A stretch of 64,000 bases of DNA from positions 4,205,501 through 4,269,500 of the forward strand of contig JARUPY010000465.1 of NCBI GenBank assembly GCA_029817715.1, in the 5' to 3' direction. Below are positions 1 to 11,165 of the stretch, piece by piece (the first letter of the stretch is position 1; each line of letters opens with the position of its first letter). The position numbers and the translations under genes are program-made. Below the pieces are notes generated by a model. That model made no database searches. It was not told the origin of the DNA and worked only from the letters and a program-made list of their open reading frames with translations. The stretch is from Melastoma dodecandrum. Taxonomy: Eukaryota > Streptophyta > Magnoliopsida > Myrtales > Melastomataceae.

Positions 1-631
1 ACAAATCGAGGCGTGGTTTTCCATATGCTGCGAGTAACAATATTATCACATCTTGTCATTTGATTTCGCATTGAGTGATTGTCAATTCATGGTTCCTTAC
101 TGGCTTGGTCCGCAGAATGTGTTGTGTAAAGACAGGATGCATTTGTCCAGAAGGAACAATTTATCAGTGCATTCTCAAGTTGGAATATCTCTTTGAATTA
201 TAGGATTCAAACTCTATGTATGAAATGGTATTTTTATTTTTTGGATTCACCTATTGCCTCTTGTGGTGCTTTTTGGTTAAGCGTTTTTAATTTGCACAAT
301 TTCTTATTCCAGGTCTTGTCACTGATGTAGTCAACATGCATGTATGCTAATATGGGCATTTGATGCATTTATATACAATTCTTGATTTGGTTGTTGTTGA
401 CTGGCATCCCCCCTTCCAGTTCCATAACCATGTTTGAGCAAGTGCAACCTTGATGTGCCATGAGCATTCATTTCGTTAAGGCTATGTTTGTTTGTTTTCC
501 ACGGAATCGGAGGGAAAGAAAAAGAAGGGTGGATAACCCGTTTCCGGAATAGTTATCACCTCTTGTTATTTCAAGATTTTTCTCAGAAGTTTTCTTTTCT
601 AGACTAAATCTCTTTTTCTTATTAATGGCAG
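1..631. other. Upstream non-coding stretch before the MSL remnant
   Basis: No convincing coding exon is seen in this AT-rich stretch. It may be intron or 5' flank of the mechanosensitive-channel remnant that follows, because the first recognisable exon of that gene starts at 632 after a ttaatggcag acceptor. The usual N-terminal plastid-targeting exon of that family was not found here; it may lie before the window. Confidence 0.4.
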
Positions 632-3600
632 CTAGCTCGAGGTCCCCATCTTCTTAGTAGAGGACGAGGATCTGTGCGTGCCTTAAAAGCTGTCGCGGTT
701 GTTTTGAAAAGGTAGTTTCACTGTTTTTGAGTTCTAATTACCTTTATTAGGGGGCTGGCGCTGAAAACATTACATGACCTACATGACGACAGAGAAAACT
801 TCCAAAAGGTCACCTATGGTAATACATAAAAACAGAGAACATGCGAAAGATCGGAGAATGGTAACATATTTCTTACATGTATTGTATATAAGCTGGTCTC
901 AGCAGTTGGGGTAATTTCATTTGCTACCTGGTGTTTGGTCCCCCTTATGCGTTTCACTAGGGTTATTTTTCTTCATGTAAAGCTACATTCTTCAGTAATC
1001 TCTTTTTTAGCTACTGTTTTCTTCCATGTTTATGTGCGTGGTCTTACTTAGTGACATTACACAGAAATCTGATAATAGCTGAAAAAAGAGCACTTCTCAT
1101 CATATTTTGACCTCGTATGTCCAACCGTCGATGATCTGGACTGGAGTAACTCTTATTTGCAGGTGAGTATCCACGGATATAAGTTTGAATGTTGGATGAT
1201 AATGTTAATATAATAAGAAACTGTCGACCTGTATTTACTCGATTCAACTTTTCTCGGAGCATTGGATCCGGTTGTTTTGCCCCCTGCAGCAAGTCAAGCT
1301 GTTAAGCCACGACTTCTTAACTTTGTACAACCGTTGTCAACTGTTCTGGCTTTTTCCTATTCTCTATCGAGGTGACTTTACTCGAATTCTGTTATTTTAG
1401 GTCTTTCACATAACTGCGCCTTTTCCTGAATTAATTCAATCTTTAAGGTTGTTTTTTTTCCTGATTTTTGGCCTGTTCTTGTTGAATTACCTGCTGTATG
1501 TCTTTTAGTGTTGCCCAATGAAAAGATGTATGGGGTTGAGCTGAATGTTGTCTTTCCTTTACAGTATAATTCAAGAAGCCCAACAATTCTTCACTGAAGC
1601 AAATGATTCTGGCGATGCAAGGAACGTAAGGGTCATTTTCTCTCAATTTCAATCTTCCTCGTACAATCTACGACGAATGGGCATGCGGTTGGCTGACAGT
1701 AGATGCTTAAAGGACTTATTTAAATACTCCATAGGTCAATGTAATTGTGGGGAATTCTTTTACGAGTACAGGACTTCTCGCTTGCAATTTTCTTTGCATT
1801 TTGTGTTCTGATTTTACAAAATGTTAGAGGGCACAATTGAAGGAGTTGCTGTGCATGCCCTTGTTACTGAAAGGCATCATATCATGTTGCTATTTTCGGT
1901 TGGCTAAGCCAGTGATCTGTGAGGAATACTGAAGGCTCTGTCAAAATGTTTATGGGAAGATTTTCTAACTGCTGTTTGTTGTTGTTTCGGCAGATGGGGT
2001 TCGATTTTGCAGGAAAAGCTATTTATACTGCTGTCTGGGTTGCTGCTGTATCATTGTTTATGGAATTATTGGGTTTCTCGACTCAGAAATGGCTCACTGC
2101 TGGAGGTCTTGGCACAGTATTGCTCACACTCGATGGACGGGAGGTTCGTATCTCCAGTAGAAACTCGGTTGTTTATATATGTGGAAGCGATAGCTCTGCC
2201 CAGTAATTCCCTTTCGAGATGTTGCTGTTTTTTTTTTTAATTTTCTTCTAGCTTAATCCACATCTTCTCTTATATTCAGATTTTTACAAATTTTCTCTCG
2301 AGCATCACGATTCATGCAACTCGACCATTTGTGGTGAATGAATGGATTCAAACGAAGATCGAAGGCTATGAAGTCTCTGGAACCGTCGAGGTGTGTTCCT
2401 TTTTCTTAAATTGAAGCATCATAATCTCTTATTTAAACAGAAAAAAGTAAGGAATCTATGTCGTCCGTGAATCTTTGCTGACAATCTTTGGAAGTTCTGC
2501 AATTCAAGTTCTTATGAGTTATTTCTACCAAATAAATTTAAACATCAGTTCCTCCACTTCTCTATTTCTGGTTAATTTCAGCATGTTGGTTGGTGGTTGC
2601 CAACCATAATTCGAGGTGATGATCGTGAAGCAGTGCACATTCCAAACCGTAAGTTTACTGTTAGTGTTGTGAGGAATCTAAGCCAGAAGTCTCATTGGCG
2701 TATCAAGACATACATTGCCATCGGTCATTTAGATGTCCATAAGATTAATGAGAGGACATTGGATCCCAATCTGGTATTTTTATTTCTTTTGCTTTACAAA
2801 ACTATCAAACTCATTCCATATTTTGCCCAATCTCAGAATATCGTTTGTCGATATGAGAAAGGTTTTGGCCAAGAATCCTCAAGTAGAGCAGCAGAGGCTG
2901 CATCATAGAGTATTTCTGGAAAATATTGATCCAGAAAACAGGCCCTCATGGTAATTGTTCGGGGCGGTATTAAACATAAAGAAGATTGATAAATCTCATC
3001 ATGCTTATCTGTTGAGGAATTAGAATACTGAAGTGTCTCTTATTTGGATTTTGATATCTTGCTTTGTCAAGACCTCACATTTTGAAGAATAACTTTGTGT
3101 CAAGGTGAGAGATTGTTGACATCTGGTGATTGCTTTTCTTATTCCACCAGTCTTATTTATAACTTTCAACTAATAGTTAGCCACTAGACTGAGCCATTAG
3201 TTATAGTGGAGTCACTTTCACCTATTTGATATTTTCAGGTTTTTTTCCTAAGTTTTTACCGTCGTTTTCAAATAAAGATAAATTAAAACTTTTGCATGCT
3301 CGAAAGGGAGGCTATTGAAATTTACTTGCCCCTCTCCCGGCTTCTAACCTCACAAAACATACATTATGGAAACAGGAAGCTATACTCTTGGATCTTCTGA
3401 GGGTTGTGAGCCACCATTGTGCTCGTCTTGCGACGCCCATTCGCACTGTGCAAAAGATATACACCGAAGCTGACATGGAAAACGTGCCATTCGCGGATAC
3501 AAATTTCAACCAGACTGGTGCAGCTGCTAATCGTCCCTTGCTGCTGATAGAGCCCTCTTCCTACAAGGTCAATAATAATGAAGACAAAAGCAAAGGTTCG

Positions 3601-4161
3601 CCAAAGTCTACTCACACGACGAGCGAGGAGAAAGATACCAAACCCGGCCTCAGACTTGGATAGAGACAATAAGATTAATGAAGCCCCCCCCCCCCCCCCT
3701 CCCCCTTCTACCCTTCCGTTCCCTTGAATGGGATTGCCTTTTGACTGTCATGACTTTGGTTGTGGTACTGGTGAATCCATGCAGGTAAATGCTGATGCTC
3801 CGGCTCTGACCAAGGAGACGACAGTGGCCTCCCAAACGGATGCGTCGAAAGAAGGCAAATCCCACTGAAGTCTCAGAAGAGAATACGGTAGTATCTTCAG
3901 AAAGCCTTGGAAAAGGGGATAATTCCCAGGCCAATCCTCAGATAAAAACCAGAGAGGGAGAGGCCTCTGGTGCCAAAGCCGACTGATAGGTCCCCTCTAG
4001 AAGAAAACATCGTTCTCGGTGTTGCCCTGGATGGATCAAAGCGTACACTCCCAATAGAGGACGAGACGGGAATGCCGAATATTCCAACAGAACCGGAAGA
4101 ATTGGCTGCCCAGACAAATGGTAAGGAGAAGAGAGATGGCCAGGTTTCATCTACTTCATGA
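632..4161 (+). pseudogene. MSL2/MSL3-like plastid mechanosensitive channel, decayed copy
   Basis: Exon-sized blocks follow the order of plant MscS-like proteins MSL2/MSL3, inner-envelope plastid channels that relieve osmotic stress. Recognised blocks: 632-711 (ends VAVVLKR), about 1258-1372 ([22 protein letters not shown]), 1563-1624, 1994-2143 (channel region with [16 protein letters not shown]), 2279-2391 ([18 protein letters not shown]), 2581-2774 ([19 protein letters not shown]), 2838-2952 ([10 protein letters not shown]), 3050-3107 (SCFVKTSHFEE), 3378-3661 (LLDLLRVVSHH..ARLATPIRT) and the C-terminal LEENIVLGVALDGSKRTLPI at 3995-4060. Lesions: an extra base near 2845 puts [10 protein letters not shown] out of frame with the preceding exon; TAA at 3090-3092 replaces the Tyr of the EEYLCVK block; the frame also breaks near 3985; the exon between the first two blocks (transmembrane region) was not found. 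Splice sites are mostly kept, so this is a decayed DNA copy, not a retrocopy. Transcription is possible but a full channel is unlikely. Confidence 0.8.
3684..3699 (+). repeat. Poly-C run (16 nt)
   Basis: Uninterrupted run of 16 C, followed by T and five more C, inside the 3' part of the MSL remnant. It is one of about fifteen long G/C homopolymers in the window. Confidence 0.95.
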
Positions 4162-4394
4162 CACAAACTACCTCATCATGGCCCCCTGAATGCCATCATC
4201 CCTGGATGTCCGAAATGGATGCAGCTATGGTTTTTTTGTAAGCTGTCCATGCAGTCATGCTAACCTTCGTCCATTGTAAATGGTGAAAATCATTATGTAC
4301 GTTCGTATTACACAATATCTCGTTCACTGGACATTATACTGACGTATCCTCTGCTTCCATGTAATCGGTAGTCCATTGATCTTGTTCGTCAACT

Positions 4395-4585
4395 CATTTG
4401 CTTTTGGTTTCGGTACTTGTCCAATAGATTCTGTTTATGTGGATGAAGTAGCCAAAGAGTGGGAGCACGCACTTCTACAGAAGTCGACGGGTAAGGAGAT
4501 GCATGAATCGAACAGACTGTTGGAGCACAAAGAGGTATAAAGTGAATCTGTTTTTCTTGTTTGTTCCACGTACCCTCTATACCTT
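4395..4585 (+). pseudogene. Stranded KIN-4A exon 12 with flanking intron sequence
   Basis: This block matches, in inverted orientation, the region around 18200-18385 of the KIN-4A gene on the other strand. It starts in intron sequence (gtttcggtacttgtccaatag), continues through a complete exon translating as [18 protein letters not shown] and onward to LLEHKE, and ends with the gtataaag donor and about 40 bases of the next intron. The exon is open, but no neighbouring kinesin exon exists for more than 3 kb. Flanking introns came along, so it is a genomic-DNA copy. It probably belonged with the 7836-11165 kinesin remnant before material was inserted between them (inference). Confidence 0.85.
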
Positions 4586-4618
4586 CATCCGCCGCAGAAC
4601 TACAAGAGAAAGGGAAGC

Positions 4619-4678
4619 ACATGGGAAATTCTAGGACATCGAGTCCAGAGGCATTCTAGAATATGTCAATCCCCAATA
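4619..4678 (+). pseudogene. Scrap of a NYN-domain gene
   Basis: About 60 bases closely resemble 7111-7171, the first block of the intact NYN-domain reading frame (shared catgggaa, ggcattc and atgtcaatccccaatac). One base is missing and a stop codon appears, so it cannot encode the domain. It lies directly after the stranded kinesin exon. Confidence 0.7.
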
Positions 4679-4689
4679 CATTCGGAAGT

Positions 4690-5090
4690 GGAGAATCGCC
4701 AGACCGAAAGGTGATCCGACTGTTTTGGCCCCGAAGACCACCGGAATTTAGCGTAATTCAACGGCTGTTCGCAATCCCCGATGTGGCTGAGAATAGCATC
4801 ATGGCGAGGCATGGAAGGGAGCCACTACGAAGACGTTCCGGGATTTACGAAGGAGATTTCGAGCTCATATTGGTTATGAGTTGGGAACGAGATATGCAGC
4901 AACAAGAAGAAGGAAAAGGATTGAATAGAGGAACTCCCGAACATTTTTAGTTCTCAGATGTGTCCCAAATCCAATATCTTGATTTCGGACGGCGATGCAT
5001 TTAACATAGGTTGTTCTTCGCAAGAAGCAGACATACGTCAAGAAACCCCTCTTTAAAATACTTTGGTATTGCCCGTGAGGTAAAATCAAA
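4690..5090 (+). other. Unassigned stretch between NYN scrap and plastid-like DNA
   Basis: It contains an open frame from 4663 to 4950 (95 codons, basic, starting MSIPNTFGSGES) that I do not recognise. Its first codons overlap the NYN scrap in another frame, which argues against a real gene. Nothing else supportable is seen. Confidence 0.3.
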
Positions 5091-6140
5091 ATAATGAATC
5101 CGGGCAGATGGGCCGTATCGCTCAAATCATTGGTCCAGTACTGGATGTATCCTTTACCCCTGGGAATGAGTTTAAATGGAAGAAAAAAATTCATTGATAA
5201 ATGAATTCCAATTTGTTGACTATTCCCTATCAAATCTTGTTCTATAATCTGCAAGTAAAGAGATCCATTCATTGATAAGAAAAAGAAAAAATGTGAACGT
5301 TGATTGGATTGGAATCCAATTCGGGTTTTTCTGTATGAGATATCGGGAAGGAATTAGAATCCTGAAGTTCTTTATAACGTTGTAAAGGTTGCTTTACTCG
5401 TTGTGTAGTTTCGTAATGTTCTTCCCCCACGATTCGTGGTTGGAGCATAGTTGATGTTGAATCATTTTGATTATGATTAGTTTGATCTGTTTTACCGAGA
5501 AGGTCCCCCTTTTTTTCTAAAGCAAAAATCGAGAATTTGCCCATCAAAATATTTTTGATCTGGAAATTTAGTCAGATTCATATTTTTGTTCTGTCCGCAA
5601 TAATTATAAAACAGAATGTATTGAACTCATAATTCATTAGATACTTTTTATGAATGTCAACTAAGTATCGTAAGTAAATTGCTCCCGTTGACATATTTTC
5701 TATTCGAGAGACCCCATTATTCTAGTTTCGTTAACAGAATTTAATTAACTCAAAATAAAAAAAAAATCCCTTTTATGGAAGGAGACATTGCGTTTGCTAA
5801 TTCGAATTGAAGGGTGATATACATTAAATTAAGATTATAAGATTAAACATATTGAATTAACTTATCATTGATGCATTGCTGCATCGCGATTTCATTTTAA
5901 TCACTATGTTTTCTTCTTGTTACTGAATAGGTCTTTTATTTGGAATCTTGATCCAATAAAACAAATCAAGTGGTATTCCACTTTTGGCATTTCTAATTTT
6001 CGGAATTTTATCCCCTTTTTTTTATCCTCAGAGATTTCATAAAATGGGCTTTCTAGAGATTCACCCAGCCCAATTCTCGCATGAATTGGGCCCCTTTCCT
6101 TTAGAAAAAATCGGAGTAATTCATCGAATGGGTTAGGTAT
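5091..6140. other. Plastid-like DNA insertion (NUPT), rearranged
   Basis: Two pieces resemble plastid atpB (ATP synthase beta subunit). At 5111-5164 on the plus strand the frame reads [18 protein letters not shown], like the atpB N-terminal region. At 5359-5463 on the minus strand it reads [20 protein letters not shown] then RYKELQD, like the C-terminal half of atpB. In a plastid these are about 1 kb apart on one strand; here they are inverted relative to each other, 200 bases apart, and broken at both ends. The rest is very AT-rich and looks like plastid spacer, but I cannot place it. No functional gene remains. The outer limits are approximate. Confidence 0.6.
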
Positions 6141-6157
6141 AAACTAAACAGTGTGAT

Positions 6158-6316
6158 TAAAGGCGCTCACTTCTCGCCTAACGCGAGTGCATTAAGGCAA
6201 GGCGACGTGGGTCGCCTTAAATACCCCAAGGCGGGGTGCAATCAGTGAAGCGCGTGCCTCGGGGAAAAGCGACGAAGCGCGCTCGCTTTTCTCGCTTCAT
6301 TGTTTAAGGCGTTGAG
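6158..6316. repeat. GC-rich GCGA/AAGGCG dispersed-type repeat
   Basis: A GC-rich island with repeated aaggcg, gcgac and cgcctt words in direct and inverted forms, ending cttcattgtttaaggcgttgag. This word pattern is common in dispersed plant repeats. A shorter, related stretch lies at 6903-6983 (acctcgcctc, ctttgcgcttcgg, aaagcgagtc). The two may be ends or copies of one element; no transposase is visible. Confidence 0.5.
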
Positions 6317-7069
6317 GACTTGATTGTAAAAAAAAAAAAATACATTAAGGAACCAAAAAAGTATTACAAATTTAATTAACCCTATCTCCCCCCTCACCTC
6401 CTATCGCACCCTCCCTTCTCCTTCTCCATTGCAAAACAGATACTTGGATCATAGGCTCCCGGGACCCTTTTAATCGTCATAGTAGGGCGCCGGAAGAAGA
6501 CTGCTAGTTAGGGCATTTGACCGTCGGGTAGGTTTCTTCTCCTTCTCGCTTGGTTCGGTCATGTTATTAATTTGTTTCCTTAATTCTACTTGGAGGACTG
6601 ATTTATGGATTGCTTGAGTTGATTGGGCATGTGGAAGGTTTTGATTTTGATTTGATGTTGTTAAATTGCCTCGTTCTTGCAAATTATTGCCTCGTACAGT
6701 GATATGGTTTGATTGTGGAAGGTTTTGATTGGGCATGTGGACTGTTCTCGTACAATGATATGGTTTGAGTGAGTGGTCTGTCGGATTGGATGACTTTGTC
6801 TTTAGTTTTGTGTAAGCGTAGTGTTCGTGTTGGCTGTGTGTACCTCTGGGGATGTTTGGGAGGGTTATTTTATCAAAACTGATGCGTTGTTTTGATGGAT
6901 TTCTCTACCTCGCCTCAAACGGTGAAGTGTGCACCTCGCTTTGCGCTTCGGACTAAAGCGAGTCGAGTTCATCTGCTCGTCGTAATGGGGTTAGTCGTTT
7001 CCTTCAATTTTATTCCTAAGAAAAAATAATCTGCTAGCTAATCTTCTCGTTTCCTTCAATTTCAGAAGG
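6317..7069. other. Spacer before the NYN gene, with local duplications
   Basis: No supported gene. Two imperfect copies of a phrase around ctcgtacagtgatatggttt lie at about 6691 and 6745, with repeated gattgggcatgtgga nearby. The phrase tcgtttccttcaatttt at about 6997 is repeated at about 7048. The second copy ends in ttcaatttcag, which could act as a splice acceptor for the gene at 7070. Confidence 0.4.
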
Positions 7070-7576
7070 ATGATGAGTGGGTGTTGCAGCAATATGGGGC
7101 CGCTTCTCCCCATGGGAATCTTCTGGGACATCAAGTCCTGTGGCATTCCGGAAGATGTCAATCCCCAATACCTGGTGACGAACGTCCTGTCTGTCCTTAG
7201 CGACCATCTTCCTAATCACTACCCCGAGCTGTTCTATGCCTATGGGGATGCCGGAGATATTCCGACCCACCTGCTGAGTCTGTGGAAGGATGAACACGGC
7301 TTCACTCTCCACCACGTCCGTCCCGATGTTGGGCTCGGAGTGCAGATGCTCACCGACATGATGGTGGATCTCGCCATGAAGTACCCCTATCCGCTTCCTA
7401 GTGCCTTGGTGGTTATCTCTGGAGATTCACGCCTTGAGAATTTCATCTATAGTTTCGGTCTTACTGGATACTATGCGTTCCTCCTCCGCCATTTCACTGG
7501 ACCCGTCCCTGAGCATCTCTCCCCTCCTATAAAATTCTTGGATTGGGCATCTGCAGCTGGTGGTTTGGGTCGCTAG
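7070..7576 (+). CDS. NYN-domain protein (MARF1/limkain-b1-like putative RNase)
   Basis: An intact 168-codon frame consisting almost entirely of one NYN domain, the PIN-like nuclease fold of MARF1/limkain-b1 proteins and the plant 'putative endonuclease or glycosyl hydrolase' family. Seen: MGIFWDIKSCGIPED at about residues 15-29 (beta-1 with the first acidic residue), LTDMMVDLA at about 94-102 (second acidic block), ALVVISGDSRLENFI at about 112-126 (the SGD block) and a closing FLDWAS motif. The family's SGDxDF is SGDSRL here, and the first acid of the KxxxxD/ADxxxxxD helix reads Gly, so part of the metal site seems lost. A polypyrimidine tract and ttcag lie just before the ATG, so an upstream exon is possible. 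Whether it is expressed is unknown. It sits among gene fragments. Confidence 0.7.
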   Translation: MMSGCCSNMGPLLPMGIFWDIKSCGIPEDVNPQYLVTNVLSVLSDHLPNHYPELFYAYGDAGDIPTHLLSLWKDEHGFTLHHVRPDVGLGVQMLTDMMVDLAMKYPYPLPSALVVISGDSRLENFIYSFGLTGYYAFLLRHFTGPVPEHLSPPIKFLDWASAAGGLGR

Positions 7577-7835
7577 TTTTGGTTTCGCAGTCGTAGGTCT
7601 TTTGGTAAATGAATTAGTTCTTTGATTTGGGTAGTAAGCCTTAACATCCTGGCATACACTTGTCTATAAGTACTTAGGCGGATGTTTATCCCTCGCTTAT
7701 TTACTCTTGTTGCCCGTTGCAATTTCCCTCTGTTTCCCAACTAAACACAGAAGCTTACGTTTGAGATCAAAGATACAAAAACTCGATAATCCCCTCCCGG
7801 ACAACCTCTGGACCAGTCAAATCCGCTACCTCAGT
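7577..7835 (+). other. 3' flank of the NYN gene up to the kinesin remnant
   Basis: No coding signal. Homology to KIN-4A introns starts near 7836, in aagaattagcatcatcgtaag. Confidence 0.4.
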
Positions 7836-10800
7836 AAAAGAATTAGCATCATCGTAAGAGTGAATTGCTGTGTCGATTTATATTCCTTGCTTTGTGCTGC
7901 TGGTGGCAGCTGTGAAAGGAAGGTAGAAGGAATGAATACGAAAGGCATAAGTTGCAAGCTCTAAACCAAAGACAGAAGAATTTTCCACGTTTATGTGGTG
8001 GTGATTACATTGGTTTAAGAATGGCCGATCAAGTGGATTGTATGATTTCCAAAGTCGGTTGCATCTTTTCAAGTAGATGAGTTGATATGTCGATTCCAGG
8101 AGAAAAAGGATTGACATAAGGGCATTCCTTCTTGGAACTTGCTTTTCTATTGGCACTTTTAGATATGATGCCTTATAGGGATGGATAACTTGATGAGCAT
8201 GGTACAGGTGGCTGTGATGAATGATCTGTTATTTAATGGGGGATATATTTGCATTTGGTGACATATAAGTAATTAGGCAGTCATAGAACTATGTAAATGA
8301 CCTGAACTTCCCGCATTACGCATGGCTGATAGACGGAGATCAGGAGAACTCTGTTGTTAGTACTTGCTTTTTTAGCAGGTTCTCCAGAGAAAGACAGAGG
8401 AGGCTGCTATGGCCACCAAGCGGCTAAAAGAGTTGCTCTAAGCTCGTAAATCATCCTCTCGTGAAATTGGAGGTATGTCCTCTGCATTTGCTTTGGGACC
8501 ATGGAACTCACTTTCATTTAGTGCATATTAATGAAATTCCCATTCCTTGTGCTTAAGAACGTAGCATGAGGTTTGGTACTGAAAGCTTTGTTGAGAAGTG
8601 TTCCAGCTAGAACTTTCCGACATGTGGATTTGTTTTGACTGTCTTGTGGTGTCTTCCCGGTACTGGCAATGCTAATGGAACTCACGGTCCGGTAAGCACA
8701 TTTCCTCCGCTCTTATGGAGGAAATCATTAATTAAAGCATAATTTGATTGACAAAAGTGGTATTTTCAGAATAATTAGAAATCGTTACCACGCCGGGTTG
8801 ACCAAGAGCTTGAAGTGATGGTGAATGCGCACTGGAATACAAAAAACAAAGCCAAGTGTAAGTCTATTGAGATGTTCGCAGCAATCATGTCAAGTACAGT
8901 CTCTGTTCATGGACTCGTCGCGAGTTTTCGGGCGTGCTGCTCTAGCGGAAGAACTATCTGTTGTGAAGAAAGTGGACGAACTAGCATCAAAAGGCCTCAG
9001 CCCTCCCCGAACTAAAAACGGATTTGCTCGGTAAGTGTAAATTCTATTTCAGTCCTCAACTAGAACAGGAACCTGGAACAATCCTTGATTTTTCTCAACT
9101 TAGTGCTTACTATGTATTTATCTTATATATGACAGGCTTTCATCCATGTCACCAAATGCAAGAATGGCGAGATTGACTTCCTCGAGAGCATGCTTATCAT
9201 TTCATCAAACTCCCCGGTAGCCATGGTTTCACAGTTGTCGAAGGCAGAGGAACGCGAGCGTTCTCTTAGCAGCTGTGGGCGGTGGAACCGACTCCGATCA
9301 ATTGGGGATGCCGAAGACTTGCTTCAGTTCCATGGATAATTTTCTGGCTGATTCAAGGTGCTTCTTTTTGGGATGTTTAGTTTTATCCGCCTTTTGTCAT
9401 AAAAACTTACACCTCATGGCAGGAACACGGCCTCCGTAGGCCCAGTGGGACAACTTATAGTAATGGCCCAACGCATGAGAGAAATTTGAAGAGCCAAGAA
9501 ATGCTAGAAATCTTCTATGTTTTTTATATAATACTTAGATTTGTACGGATTTTGTTTTGTTTGTACAGAGATGCCAGTTGTGGGAAAAGGACATGGACAG
9601 GAAGGAAATGAAAGAACAGATGAAATCTTGTTGGCTTATTCCACCAAAGCGAGCTGCGCAGAAAGGAAGTCGAAGAGGAACTTAAACTGAGGGAGAAAGC
9701 CCTGGCTTTTGCATTGGCAAACTCACCCTCGGTAGGCTAACACAATGTCATACCTTTATCTCTAGTAGTTGGATGCAGCTTCAAATTGAGCAAAACTTAA
9801 CTGAAGTAAGAGTTCTTTGGCAGTTCTTTACTTTTAAAATCCTTTCAACTGGGAAACGACCTCAGTTTTAACAGACTGAATAATGTTAAGATGCTTTGTG
9901 ATCAGCCGACCCCCATAAAATTCTCAGTTTAACTTTGGGCTTTATGCGTGCAGGCTAACTCCGCCAATTCTCTGGAATACTTTCCGGATGACATGAGCGG
10001 TCCTCTATCTCCGGTATCTGTACCTGCACAGAAGCAGCTGAAATATACCCCTGGAATTGTCAATGGTTCAAGTAGAGATTCGGCAGCATTTATGGATCGG
10101 AAGGTCCGGTTCTTACCTTCCAGGTTATTTTTAATGACGTTATAATTGGCTGATCCACTGGAACGATTCCTCGCAGATGGTTCCATTGGGACATCATTCG
10201 ATGTTGAGATCGACAGTTGGGCAAGCTGGGAAACTATGGAGGTGGAAAAGAAGTCATCAACAATGGCTATTGCAATTCAAATGGAAGTGGCAGAAGCCAT
10301 GGAGGCTCTCGGAATGGATTAGGCACAGCGATGAGACAATCATGCGATCAAGGCCTCGGCCACAGGTTATGCATGACATGGGGTGATTATTTCTACGGTC
10401 CATTTGTTTTCAATCCTGAACGGGGCAACCTGCAGTAGAGAAACAGAGAGGCCGACAGCAGGTACTCAATAAGATTTGAAGTATCCGCGATCATTTTGTT
10501 ATTTTTTCCAAAGCACTGGATATTGAAATTGTAAAATGGCGTTCTTTACATCTGAAGATATTTCTCATCTCTGGACTGAATATAAATCAACTCGCGTAAC
10601 ATTCTGTGTTTTTTTGGTCAGTTTGCTTCGAAAGATGGGACTTTGGCATGAAACTAATGTGGCCCCTTTCTTATTGTTGCAGTTGAACTTGTCTGTCTTT
10701 GCTGTGATTTGGGTAGCTTCACAACTGGAGGCCTACCTTAGGAGCTTCCTGGTTGGCCCTTTCTTCTGATGTCCGAGCATGGAGTGATGCTAGTAGGAGC

Positions 10801-11165
10801 TAACCAAGCGACAAACTTCTTCCCGGAAGATGAGTTTTGGTAGTGTACCCTTCTGCTGATAAGGGGAATTTGCAGAAATAAGAATTCTCCCTATTGACGT
10901 TCCCAGAAATGTATATATGTAGGCTTCTTTTTCTCCTCTCCTTTCTTCTCATTGGTTGCTGTACAAGTTTCAGCAAAAAAAAGCTGTTCATAGCATTCGT
11001 TGTTTGTTCACCTTTCCTTTTTGCAAGGGAAATTGTGCACCTTCCTCTAACGGGTTGTGCGACTGCAAAAACATGTTCTTCGAACACTTATTTTCAGGCA
11101 CTCTCTGCCGTTCCCCTTGGTTTGGCTTGTTCGCAAATGAAACTTACTTTATTACCACTGTCATA
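7836..11165 (+). pseudogene. Degenerate 3' half of a KIN-4A kinesin gene (left arm of inverted repeat)
   Basis: This segment matches the minus-strand KIN-4A gene from its exon 17 region (17245) to its 3' flank (13785), in the same exon and intron order. Recognised exons: about 7911-7975 (exon 17), 8381-8470 (18), 8660-8692 (19), 8796-8860 (20, internal deletion), 8929-9031 (21, [20 protein letters not shown]), 9137-9355 (22), 9572-9730 (23), 9953-10103 (24) and 10177-10386 (25, [20 protein letters not shown]). Lesions: TAA at 8439-8441 in exon 18 where the functional gene has Glu; a deletion that shifts the frame in exon 20; indels in exons 22-23; a changed stop in exon 25. The motor domain is absent. 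Introns and 3' UTR are retained, so it arose by DNA duplication. It cannot encode a kinesin. Confidence 0.9.
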
